Shown: positions 1 to 6,137, numbered from the stretch's first letter. The stretch: DNA of 6,701 bases from Spirochaetaceae bacterium (GCA_003154555.1 PMDT01000043.1:8504-15204), one strand, 5' to 3'. Numbers and translations are program-made. The notes: generated by a model not told the origin, from the sequence alone.

Positions 1-1098
1 GTGCAGAAGCTCGGGCACAATGAGTATCGATTCCAGACACTGGACATCACGCGGGAGGAGATCCCCCCGCACCTCGCGCAGAAAATACGGTCCTCCATCC
101 TGTTCGCCGGCCCGATGCTCGCGCGCAAGGGACGCGTCCTGCTGCCGTCCCCGGGGGGAGATTCGATCGGCCGACGGCCACTCGATACGCACTTTCTGGC
201 CCTCATGGAGCTCGGTGCGCGGGTGGAGACCGGCAGCTTCTTCACCCTGTCGACCAACAAGCTCAAGGGGGCCGTGCTTTTCCTCGAAGAGGCATCGGTA
301 ACCGCGACGGAGAACGCCATCATGGCAGCCGTGCTCGCCGAGGGAAACACGATCATCGAGAATGCCGCCTCGGAGCCGCACGTGCAGGACCTCTGCCGGA
401 TGCTCGTTGCCATGGGCGCCCGTGTCGGCGGGATCGGCACGAATGTCCTTTCCATCGAGGGGGTGACGAAGCTCGCGGGCGCCGATGTGCGCATCGGCAG
501 CGATTACATGGAGGTCGGGTCTCTCATCGGCCTTGCCGCCGCCACCCGGGGGGAGATCGAGATAGATGACGCCTCACCGCGCAACCTGCGCATGACGCGC
601 ATCGCCTTCGCAAAGCTCGGCATCACCTGGGAGACCTCGGGTGAATCCATCCGCGTCCCCGGCTCACAGGTGTTGAAAGTCGTCCCCATGATGGGCGGGC
701 AGATCCCCAAGATCGACGATGCCCCGTGGCCTGGCTTTCCCGCGGACCTCACGAGCATCGCTCTCGTGGCAGCCACCCAGGCGGAGGGCGTGGTCCTCAT
801 CCACGAAAAGATGTTCGAGTCGCGCATGTTCTATGTCGACAAGCTCATCGCCATGGGCGCGAAGATCATCCTCTGCGACCCGCACCGGGCGGTGGTCACC
901 GGCCCGGCCCGGCTCGCCGGTTCCGAGCTCGTATCCCCCGACGTGCGCGCCGGCATGGCGATGCTGATCGCGGCGATGGCCGCGCAGGGCCGCAGCACCA
1001 TCCAGAACGTCTACCAGATCGAGCGCGGCTATGAGAATCTCACGCAGCGGCTCCAGTCACTCGGGGCCCGCATCGGGAGGAACGACGAATGCCCCTGA
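1..1098 (+). CDS. murA: UDP-N-acetylglucosamine 1-carboxyvinyltransferase (MurA), 5'-truncated by window edge
   Basis: MurA transfers enolpyruvate from PEP to UDP-GlcNAc in the cytoplasm, the first committed step of peptidoglycan synthesis. The 365 codons seen match E. coli MurA from about residue 62 to the end. Some 60 N-terminal residues, with the catalytic Lys22-Asn23 pair, lie upstream, so the GTG at base 1 is an internal Val codon and not a start. Equivalents of E. coli residues (window numbering): Arg91 = R30, Arg120 = R59 in PGGDSIGRRPLD, Asp305 = D249 in FPADL, Asp369 = D314 in SPDVRAG, Arg397 = R342 in ERGYE. The PEP-loop Cys115 is Asp here (D54, GAT at 160-162). In Mycobacterium, Chlamydia and Borrelia this natural change keeps activity but prevents covalent fosfomycin attack. 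About five extra residues precede the FPAD motif. The stop TGA is at 1096-1098. The 3' end overlaps the next gene by 10 bases. EPSP synthase was considered, but the loop and C-terminal motifs are of MurA type. Confidence 0.95.
   Translation: MQKLGHNEYRFQTLDITREEIPPHLAQKIRSSILFAGPMLARKGRVLLPSPGGDSIGRRPLDTHFLALMELGARVETGSFFTLSTNKLKGAVLFLEEASVTATENAIMAAVLAEGNTIIENAASEPHVQDLCRMLVAMGARVGGIGTNVLSIEGVTKLAGADVRIGSDYMEVGSLIGLAAATRGEIEIDDASPRNLRMTRIAFAKLGITWETSGESIRVPGSQVLKVVPMMGGQIPKIDDAPWPGFPADLTSIALVAATQAEGVVLIHEKMFESRMFYVDKLIAMGAKIILCDPHRAVVTGPARLAGSELVSPDVRAGMAMLIAAMAAQGRSTIQNVYQIERGYENLTQRLQSLGARIGRNDECP
1076..1080 (+). promoter_or_regulatory. Shine-Dalgarno for the PhzF-family gene, inside murA
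   Basis: GGAGG lies 8 bases before the ATG at 1089, within the last codons of murA. It decides the start of the downstream gene. With the 10-base overlap it suggests the two genes are translated from one mRNA. Confidence 0.7.
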
Positions 1099-1883
1099 CG
1101 ATACCGTTCTGGCACATCGATGCATTCACGGCCGAGCCCTTCGGCGGGAACCCTGCGGGTGTCTGCCTGCTGGACAACTGGCTCGCGCCGGCCCATATGC
1201 AGCGCATCGCCGCGGAGAATAACCTGCCGGAAACGGCATTCCTCGTGCGCCAGGGAAAAGGATTCGACGTGCGATGGTTCTCGCCCACCGTGGAGATCGA
1301 CCTCTGCGGTCATGCGACCCTTGCCGCCGCCCACGTGCTCTTCCAGCATCGGCAGTGGCAGGGGGCCGCGATTGAGTTCTCCTCCCAGAGCGGCCCGCTC
1401 GTCGTCGAACGCCGTAGTGACCTGCTCGTCCTGGACTTCCCGTCGCGCCCGGCCCTGCCGCGTGAGCCGTCTCCCGCGCTACACCGCGGGCTCGGCGGCA
1501 ACCCCATCCAGGTGCTGGGCGCGCGCGACTACCTCGCGGTGTTCGCATCAGAACGGGAGGTGCGCGCGCTTGCACCTGACATGGCGGAGCTTTCGCGCAT
1601 CGACCTGATGGGTGTGATTGCCACGGCGCCCGCGGCCGATCCTGCGCGTGCGGATTTCGTCTCCCGGTTTTTCGCCCCGGGGGTCGGCATACCGGAAGAC
1701 CCCGTCACCGGCTCGTCGCACTGCACCCTCATTCCCTACTGGTCGCGCCGGCTGTCGAAGAAGAGCCTTCATGCCTTCCAGGTCTCGGCGCGCGGCGGCG
1801 AGCTTTTCTGCGAGGATGCCGGCACCCGCGTGAAGATAGGGGGCAGGGCAGTCACCTACGCGGCGGGGACCATCACCGCGTGA
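1089..1883 (+). CDS. PhzF-family epimerase/isomerase
   Basis: This 264-residue protein belongs to the PhzF/YddE/YHI9 family, which has two similar half-domains with the diaminopimelate epimerase fold. Members are cofactor-independent isomerases. PhzF itself acts in phenazine synthesis, but most members have no known substrate. Visible hallmarks are DAFTAEPFGGNPAGV (11-25), LPETAF (46-51) with the likely catalytic Glu48, WFSPTVEIDLCGHATLAAA (63-81) with His75, and FFAPGVGIPEDPVTGSSHC (194-212) with Asp204. All three residues known to matter in PhzF (Glu45, His74, Asp208 there) have counterparts. Length is near the low end for the family. No other phenazine genes are present, so a phenazine role is unlikely; the link to murA suggests only co-expression. 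The start at 1089 is supported by GGAGG at 1076-1080, and the stop is TGA at 1881-1883. It is probably cytoplasmic, with no signal peptide or membrane span seen. Confidence 0.9.
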   Translation: MPLTIPFWHIDAFTAEPFGGNPAGVCLLDNWLAPAHMQRIAAENNLPETAFLVRQGKGFDVRWFSPTVEIDLCGHATLAAAHVLFQHRQWQGAAIEFSSQSGPLVVERRSDLLVLDFPSRPALPREPSPALHRGLGGNPIQVLGARDYLAVFASEREVRALAPDMAELSRIDLMGVIATAPAADPARADFVSRFFAPGVGIPEDPVTGSSHCTLIPYWSRRLSKKSLHAFQVSARGGELFCEDAGTRVKIGGRAVTYAAGTITA

Positions 1884-1888
1884 GAGGG

Positions 1889-1902
1889 GCCGGCTATCCG
1901 GC
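1889..1902 (+). other. Small hairpin just after the PhzF-family gene
   Basis: GCCGG CTAT CCGGC forms a 5-bp perfect stem with a 4-base loop, starting 5 bases after the stop. No T-run follows, so it is a poor intrinsic terminator by itself. It may protect the mRNA end or pause polymerase. Confidence 0.3.
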
Positions 1903-1954
1903 ACGCCGCTGCCCCGCAAGCCTGGCGTCACGATCCGATACAACGTTGCCCTGA

Positions 1955-1983
1955 TTGCATTCCCTTCCGGGGAGGGCTATCTT
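1955..1983 (+). promoter_or_regulatory. Candidate sigma70-type promoter for the outer-membrane-like gene
   Basis: TTGCAT (1955-1960) and TATCTT (1978-1983) are separated by 17 bases. The -35 matches consensus at 3 of 6 positions and the -10 at 4 of 6, within the only AT-rich pocket of this intergenic region. A start near 1990 would give a leader of about 38 bases before the ATG at 2028. The terminator-like hairpin lies in the spacer, so one of the two readings may be wrong. Confidence 0.35.
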
Positions 1984-1988
1984 TATTT
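1962..1988 (+). terminator. Possible rho-independent terminator of murA-phzF-like unit
   Basis: CCCT at 1962-1965 pairs with AGGG at 1973-1976. A T-G and a C-G pair (1966-1967 with 1971-1972) extend the stem around a 3-base loop. The next bases are T-rich (CTATCTTTATTT). It sits about 80 bases after the PhzF-family stop, where the plus-strand unit would be expected to end. The stem is short, and the same bases overlap the candidate promoter of the next gene, so the call is tentative. Confidence 0.4.
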
Positions 1989-2001
1989 CATCAGAAAAAC
2001 A

Positions 2002-2016
2002 GCCGCGTCGCGCGGC
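2002..2016. other. GC hairpin in leader; terminator-like on minus strand
   Basis: GCCGCG TCG CGCGGC is a perfect 6-bp inverted repeat with a 3-base loop. On the plus strand it ends at the base before the Shine-Dalgarno GGAGGG (2017-2022), where it could stabilise the mRNA or affect ribosome access. Read on the minus strand, the same hairpin is followed by TGTTTTTCT (2001-1993), the layout of an intrinsic terminator. There it would stop antisense transcription coming from the convergent minus-strand operon before it reaches the PhzF-family gene and murA. Confidence 0.45.
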
Positions 2017-2022
2017 GGAGGG
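2017..2022 (+). promoter_or_regulatory. Shine-Dalgarno of the outer-membrane-like gene
   Basis: GGAGGG lies 5 bases before the ATG at 2028. It fixes this start, which also gives a complete signal peptide. Confidence 0.75.
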
Positions 2023-2027
2023 AAATC

Positions 2028-2600
2028 ATGAAAAAGAGGCTGGTCATAGTATTCGTGGCGCTGGCAGTCATGCTTGCAGGCGCAGTGAACGCAAGCGCCC
2101 AGCTCCGGCTTGACATCGACATCAGCGATCCTGTCTATTTCGGCTACACGAGCGGCGGCAGCGCGCAAGGCGCCTGGAACCCGGTCCCCTACATCCCGAT
2201 TCCTGACGCAAAGCTCCTGTACCAGTTCTCCCTCGGCCCGGTCAATCTCGGGGCGGGGGTGCGCGTTTTCAGCCTTATTGTTGAAAATATCCTCTATCCT
2301 GAGCTGTATTCCGAGCTGACCCTGGGGCCGGTTGTCTTCAACGCAAGCGTCGGTGGATTGGCGTTCCTGGAGTTCGGGCTCCTGAGCACCGCTCTGAGCG
2401 ATGCGGGGATCAGCAATCTCACCGGCTTCCAGAGCGTGATCCTGCCGGACGTGAGTGTTTCATTCAAAGTGAACAACGTTTTCCGCCTGGGCGGTGGATT
2501 GTTCATGATTGCGCCGATGGGCAGCAGTCTCGGGGGTGTGCTCGCCAATAATGTCTTTGCCGGCTATCTCAAGGCGACATTCGTCGTCCTGTTCAAGTAG
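2028..2600 (+). CDS. Exported protein, probable small outer-membrane beta-barrel
   Basis: I do not recognise a named family for this 190-residue protein. Residues 1-24 are a clear Sec signal peptide: MKKR, a hydrophobic core (5-18), then ASA with likely cleavage before Gln25. No lipobox Cys is present. The mature part has no hydrophobic helix. It alternates polar and apolar residues in short Gly- and aromatic-rich stretches, for example 26-40, 62-85, 92-119, 141-160 and 178-189. That pattern suits a beta-barrel of roughly eight strands. The last residues are FVVLFK: Phe is next to last, so the usual terminal aromatic is followed by one Lys. It is a single gene with its own leader and a candidate promoter, bounded downstream by an inverted repeat. 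An exported periplasmic beta protein is the main alternative. The stop TAG is at 2598-2600. Confidence 0.75.
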   Translation: MKKRLVIVFVALAVMLAGAVNASAQLRLDIDISDPVYFGYTSGGSAQGAWNPVPYIPIPDAKLLYQFSLGPVNLGAGVRVFSLIVENILYPELYSELTLGPVVFNASVGGLAFLEFGLLSTALSDAGISNLTGFQSVILPDVSVSFKVNNVFRLGGGLFMIAPMGSSLGGVLANNVFAGYLKATFVVLFK

Positions 2601-2616
2601 ACGGCCGACCGCTCAC

Positions 2617-2647
2617 CAGGGCCGGCACTGCTCAGGCGCCGGCCCTG
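2617..2647. terminator. Inverted repeat between convergent genes, probable two-way terminator
   Basis: CAGGGCCGGC (2617-2626) and GCCGGCCCTG (2638-2647) are perfect 10-bp complements around an 11-base loop. The repeat fills the gap between the plus-strand stop at 2600 and the minus-strand stop at 2650. Neither side has a run of T, so it is not a classic intrinsic terminator. Its position and GC-rich stem suit transcript-end formation for both units. Confidence 0.6.
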
Positions 2648-2649
2648 AT

Positions 2650-3432
2650 TCAGAATCCCCGCTCCCGGCGGATCTCCTCATACGCTTCCTGGATGGCCTT
2701 GAACTTCTCTTCCGCGACCCGCACGAACTCCGGCCCGAGATTGGCCACCCTGTCCGGATGGTTCTGCAGAGAGAGCTGCCGGTAGGCGCTCTTGATCTCG
2801 TCCACGGTCGCGCCCTGCCCGAGACCCAGGATTTCCCATGAGCGTCCCGATTCACGCACGAACTCGGCGCGCACCTGTCGGAACGCCTGTTCGGAGAGTC
2901 CGAGCATCAGCGCGATGCGCCGGATGAGCTCCTCTTCGGCGCGGCTCACGCCGGCGGCATCCGCGCGCGCGATCTGGAAGAGCAGGCGGAGCAGCAGCAC
3001 CCGGCCCTCCGGTGTGGAGACCGCCGCGAAATAGGCGCACAACCCCTGCACGTCGATGCGGGCGCGGTTGACGTACAGCTCGTCGACGAGGCGCTGGATG
3101 AGCTCCTGGTCCACCGCCGCGAACGTGAAGTTCTGACGGAAGAATCCCTTCAGCGCCTCGACGTGGGTGCTCTTCACCCGGCCGTCGGCCTCGGCGACCG
3201 AAATGGAGAGGCCGATGAGGCAGGTGAGGAAATTGATCTGCGCCTGGGAGACCGGGTCGGGGCGCCACCCATCGGCAGCGGATGCGAACCGGCGCGTCGA
3301 TGCAGGGCCGAGAAACTGCCGCTCTTCGGATGCCTTGTCGAAGAGGTGGCCGATGAAGCCACCCAGCAGGGTGCCCAGCGGGCCGGCGATTGACCCGATC
3401 AATGCGCCCAGGAGCTTGCCGGTGATCGCCAT
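2650..3432 (-). CDS. djlA: DjlA-like membrane-anchored co-chaperone (TerB domain + J domain)
   Basis: DjlA-type proteins are inner-membrane J-proteins that stimulate the ATPase of DnaK at the membrane; in E. coli they are linked to envelope-stress signalling. This one has 260 residues (E. coli: about 271). Residues 6-30 form a Gly-rich membrane segment ending in GGFIGHLFDKA, close to the GLLIGHMFDKA of DjlA. Residues 64-190 are a helical TerB-like domain with acidic motifs AEADGRV (80-86) and ARADAAGVSRAEEE (155-168). Residues 197-257 are a C-terminal J domain, with the essential HPD at 225-227 and the helix IV motif KFKAIQEAYEEI. It is the last gene of the minus-strand operon, 9 bases after the upstream stop. 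No good Shine-Dalgarno precedes the ATG (3432-3430), so translation may depend on re-initiation after the previous gene. The stop is at 2652-2650. Confidence 0.9.
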   Translation of the reverse strand: MAITGKLLGALIGSIAGPLGTLLGGFIGHLFDKASEERQFLGPASTRRFASAADGWRPDPVSQAQINFLTCLIGLSISVAEADGRVKSTHVEALKGFFRQNFTFAAVDQELIQRLVDELYVNRARIDVQGLCAYFAAVSTPEGRVLLLRLLFQIARADAAGVSRAEEELIRRIALMLGLSEQAFRQVRAEFVRESGRSWEILGLGQGATVDEIKSAYRQLSLQNHPDRVANLGPEFVRVAEEKFKAIQEAYEEIRRERGF

Positions 3433-3441
3433 GCTATGCCA

Positions 3442-5145
3442 TCAGCGCGTGGACTGGCCCGCGAGCATGACAAGCGACAGCGCGAGAAGTATTCCCTGGA
3501 GAAGCGCGAGTGCGATCAACGCCACCCTGAGGCCGAATGCCAGCACAATGAACCCTGCCACGATCCTGTGGCCGTAGAGGTACAGCAGCGTGAGCAGGGA
3601 GAGCACGATCGGGACGAGCGGCAGGAGCACGACACCGATGAATGGCAGGCGCCCCGGGTAACGGGCCCGGAAGGCCCAGCCCAGGGACACGGCGAAAAGC
3701 GAGATGATGAGGAAGGCGAACGGCATGAGGAGCTTCATCACCATGTCGACGGTGAGCTCTTCCCGGGCCAGCCCGAATGTGCCCAGGTCCGAGCGGACGC
3801 GCAGCAGCTCCGTGATGCCCATGGCGGCCAGGGAATTGCGGCTCGTGGAGAGGGCGCGCAGCTCCTCCGGCGTCGGGGAGAGGGCCAGGATATTTCTTTC
3901 CGCCGCGTCCCGCGTGCCCTTGATGTAGAGGGGCAGGTACTGGAGCCGGGGATCCGTCCGGTCGATGCACCGCATCAGGATGGTGTTCCCGGTCGTGCGC
4001 ACCCCGTACGGGGCCGAGAAGTGCCACAGCTCATTGCCGCTGTTGTCGTAGCGGACCGCCTCGATGTCGAAGAAGTAAGCCTCCCCGGTCCTGAGCTCCA
4101 CCATTTTTCCAATGGCGACAGCTTCCTTGCCATCGGCCGTGGTGCGATTGAGAAAGAGGATGCCCTGGGCGCCGGGAAGGGTCTGCAGCTTCTGCGCGTC
4201 TTCGAGGAAAAAGCTCGTCGTGGAGAGCGCCGCGCGCGCGCGGTCCAGGTACGTGGCGATGTCCTGGTCCCGGGGGTTCTTCGCGGCGAGCGCGACGAAG
4301 AGGTAGTACGCGCCGACCGCGTCCCCGTTCTCCAGCCGCGCGAAGGCATCCTTCTTCTGGCTGAAGAGCGCCGACGTCTGCGCGTCGTTCGACGGGCTGA
4401 GCCCGCCGATCTTGTTCTCCGCCTCCGCGGCGAGACGGATGGCATCGCGCCGCCGCCCGTCTGCCGCGAGGGCGGCTTCCGCATAGTAGTGCGCGGAGAA
4501 CCAGTCTTCGTGGTCGAAATAGAACTGGGCCTTGTCGACCAGCGCCTGGGCGTCCTGCCCGGCGGGGGAAGGAGACCCCGCGACCGGGCTCGCCGTGGAA
4601 GTGCCTGTGGAGCGCGCCGCCTTCGCGAAGATGCCCAGCCGCTTTTCGAGCATCGGCTTGTTTTTCGAATCGATGGCGAGGTAGCGGTCCATCGCGTCCA
4701 GGGCGGTCGTGTAGTCCAGTGCCGCAAGCGCGTCATTGGCCTGCCGCGCGTAGAGCCGGGCGAGGCTGCTCTGGTACTCCATGTCGGCGAGCCTGCTCTG
4801 CACGCGCGGGTAGACTCCTTCAAAGAGCGCGGTGTACGCCGCGGTGAGGAGGAGGAACGCGACGAGCGTCGAGGAGACGATCCGGTTGAATGGCTGCGGC
4901 GAGGCTCCGCGGGAGGAGCCGATGGCGGCCAGGGAGGCGGCAACCGCGATCGCCGCGGCGTGGACCGGGATGAGGTAGTCCATGAACAGGACGAATGCCT
5001 GCTTCAATGCGTATTCCCAGCGCAGCATCGGGAGGTAGCTCGACACGGAGAATGTGATCAGTGCATACGCGAAAAGCACGACGAGTGAGAGCGCGTAGAA
5101 GCCGAGCAGAAATGGCATGATGCGGGAAAGGAGCGACCTGTTCAT
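3442..5145 (-). CDS. LptF/LptG-like membrane protein with TPR-like insertion
   Basis: The 567-residue protein has membrane spans at about 9-32, 46-76 and 87-112. A large presumed extracytoplasmic part covers 113-460, and spans follow at about 466-490, 499-524 and 528-562 (the last may be two). The soluble part begins with TPR-like helix pairs (129-162, 201-234, 263-296) broken by a Ser/Thr/Pro/Ala-rich linker (179-197). A beta-rich stretch (327-420) and a helical stretch (423-455) follow. Features recalling LptF/LptG, the permeases that drive LPS extraction, are the 3+3 layout, FEGVYPRVQSRL after TM3 (compare NE-x-VxPRAN-x-RL), and KLLMPFAFLIISLFAVSLG in TM4. Without the helical block the length is about 375, near LptF/G. 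The assignment is remote and rests on pattern. A TPR membrane protein of unknown function is the alternative. Its ATG overlaps the upstream TGA as ATGA. Confidence 0.85.
   Translation of the reverse strand: MNRSLLSRIMPFLLGFYALSLVVLFAYALITFSVSSYLPMLRWEYALKQAFVLFMDYLIPVHAAAIAVAASLAAIGSSRGASPQPFNRIVSSTLVAFLLLTAAYTALFEGVYPRVQSRLADMEYQSSLARLYARQANDALAALDYTTALDAMDRYLAIDSKNKPMLEKRLGIFAKAARSTGTSTASPVAGSPSPAGQDAQALVDKAQFYFDHEDWFSAHYYAEAALAADGRRRDAIRLAAEAENKIGGLSPSNDAQTSALFSQKKDAFARLENGDAVGAYYLFVALAAKNPRDQDIATYLDRARAALSTTSFFLEDAQKLQTLPGAQGILFLNRTTADGKEAVAIGKMVELRTGEAYFFDIEAVRYDNSGNELWHFSAPYGVRTTGNTILMRCIDRTDPRLQYLPLYIKGTRDAAERNILALSPTPEELRALSTSRNSLAAMGITELLRVRSDLGTFGLAREELTVDMVMKLLMPFAFLIISLFAVSLGWAFRARYPGRLPFIGVVLLPLVPIVLSLLTLLYLYGHRIVAGFIVLAFGLRVALIALALLQGILLALSLVMLAGQSTR
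4186..4761 (-). other. TPR-like helical block inside the LptF/LptG-like protein
   Basis: This covers codons 129-320 of the host gene. At least three helix-turn-helix units show TPR-type spacing of small and aromatic residues, for example ARQANDALAALDYTTALDAM, DKAQFYFDHEDWFSAHYYAE and KDAFARLENGDAVGAYYLF. They are separated by a low-complexity Ser/Thr/Pro/Ala linker (179-197). TPRs bind protein partners. Here the block would sit on the extracytoplasmic side if the predicted topology holds. Confidence 0.6.
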
Positions 5146-6113
5146 GTCGCGTCAGGCTCCTTCCACCGGTCGGCGGGGATGAAGAGGACGTCGATGAGGA
5201 GCAGGATGACGCCCAGCGCCGCAAGCACGCCGGAGGGGAACAGCCGGGCGACCATGGCATCCGTGATGATGCCGCTGACCTTCGGTGCAAGCTGGACGGC
5301 GAGCAGGTGGTAGAGGGAGAAGTAGCCGCGCACCGCGATGATCAGGATCATGATATTCACCAGGGGCCACCGCGTGATGCGCAGGAGCGCAAGCGATGCG
5401 GTGCAGAGGAGCACCAGGGAGAAGCACGCGGCGAAGAACTGGGCGCGGGACCTGGCCAGGAGGGTCTGATAGTCCGTCGTCACCGTTGCCACGTCGCGAA
5501 GGAATGCGCCGGTGATCGGATCGGCGGCAAAGACATTCGTCCATGCAAGATCGGGAGCGCCGGTGAGGGAGAGGCCGCTGGCGGTGCTCAGCTTCAGCGA
5601 TCCCGCCTGGACGCTCGCGCGGGCCACGCCGTAGACGTCGAAGCGGGGCGCCGGCCGCGCGGGGTCGAAGACCAGCACGCCGCGCAGCTCGGTGCCGTTC
5701 ACGGCGGCGGCGTTGAGGACGACCCCGCCAATGCGCACGAACGTGGCGGGCCGCACGTACTGCGCCGGCACGCCGGGCGCAGGACGCACGGACGCGGAGA
5801 GCGAGCGGAAGCCAATCATGCCATTCACCAGGGCGGCGTAGCTGATGACGAGCACGATCAGGAGCCCCAGGAATCGGGAGAAGGGCCGGGCGGCCAGGCG
5901 GAACCCGATGAGCACGATGGAGAGGACAACGGCAGGGATCATGACGTCGAAGAGACTGCGCGGAAGCTTCTGCATGATATAGCTCCAGCCGAACGCGCGG
6001 GAGGAGGAATCCGCGATGCCCCATGTGCCGAATATTCCCAGCAGGGCGAGTACGAACGTCGCGCAGACAAGGATGAGAATGAGGATGAAGGGTACCTTCA
6101 GGGGCTCTTTCAC
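5142..6113 (-). CDS. Six-span membrane protein, possible LptF/LptG-like partner
   Basis: No named family is certain for this 323-residue protein. Spans lie at about 9-30, 54-74 and 81-102. A soluble domain at 104-222 is rich in short beta strands and Gly/Ala turns (VRIGGVVLN, ELRGVLVFD, RFDVYGVARASV). Three more spans follow at 226-245, 250-271 and 293-313. The 3+3 layout around a beta domain of about 120 residues is that of LptF and LptG. The downstream gene has the same plan, and the two overlap by ATGA, as expected for subunits made in equal amounts. The start is GTG at 6113-6111; no other ATG, GTG or TTG occurs in frame back to the upstream stop. The ribosome site is weak (GGTAGG, 12 bases away). 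The gap to the regulator gene is 24 bases. No ATPase gene (LptB-like) is in the window. Confidence 0.85.
   Translation of the reverse strand: MKEPLKVPFILILILVCATFVLALLGIFGTWGIADSSSRAFGWSYIMQKLPRSLFDVMIPAVVLSIVLIGFRLAARPFSRFLGLLIVLVISYAALVNGMIGFRSLSASVRPAPGVPAQYVRPATFVRIGGVVLNAAAVNGTELRGVLVFDPARPAPRFDVYGVARASVQAGSLKLSTASGLSLTGAPDLAWTNVFAADPITGAFLRDVATVTTDYQTLLARSRAQFFAACFSLVLLCTASLALLRITRWPLVNIMILIIAVRGYFSLYHLLAVQLAPKVSGIITDAMVARLFPSGVLAALGVILLLIDVLFIPADRWKEPDAT
5157..5162 (-). promoter_or_regulatory. Shine-Dalgarno for the TPR-bearing membrane protein
   Basis: On the minus strand AAGGAG lies 11 bases before the ATG at 5145-5143, inside the end of the upstream gene. The spacing is a little long. 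With the ATGA stop/start overlap it supports coupled translation of the two membrane proteins. Confidence 0.5.
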
Positions 6114-6137
6114 TCTGCGTGCCAGCCTACCACAGAA

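Noticed and set aside
1..3. GTG at base 1 as the murA start
   Set aside because: Alignment by motifs shows about 60 residues, with the catalytic Lys-Asn pair, missing before it. It is an internal codon at the window edge.
1941..1948. CAACGTTG 8-bp palindrome as an operator
   Set aside because: It is a single short palindrome with no second copy nearby and can occur by chance.
4231..4242. (CG)6 alternating run, possible Z-DNA element
   Set aside because: It lies in coding sequence for Ala/Arg-rich helix residues of the membrane protein and is explained by codon choice in a GC-rich genome.
3975..4943. A 322-codon minus-strand frame within the TPR-bearing gene
   Set aside because: It consists mostly of Arg, Ser, Pro and Thr low-complexity sequence, typical of a GC-rich out-of-frame translation.
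3436..5088. A 550-codon open frame on the plus strand
   Set aside because: It is antisense to the membrane protein at 3442-5145. Its translation is highly charged, rich in Arg, Glu and Gly, with no domain or membrane pattern, as expected for a shadow frame in GC-rich DNA. The opposite strand has clear spans, TPR-like repeats and a coupled start.
5152..6024. A 290-codon minus-strand frame overlapping the six-span protein
   Set aside because: Its product is rich in Arg, Pro and His with no recognisable pattern. The other frame has six clean membrane spans and the ATGA junction.
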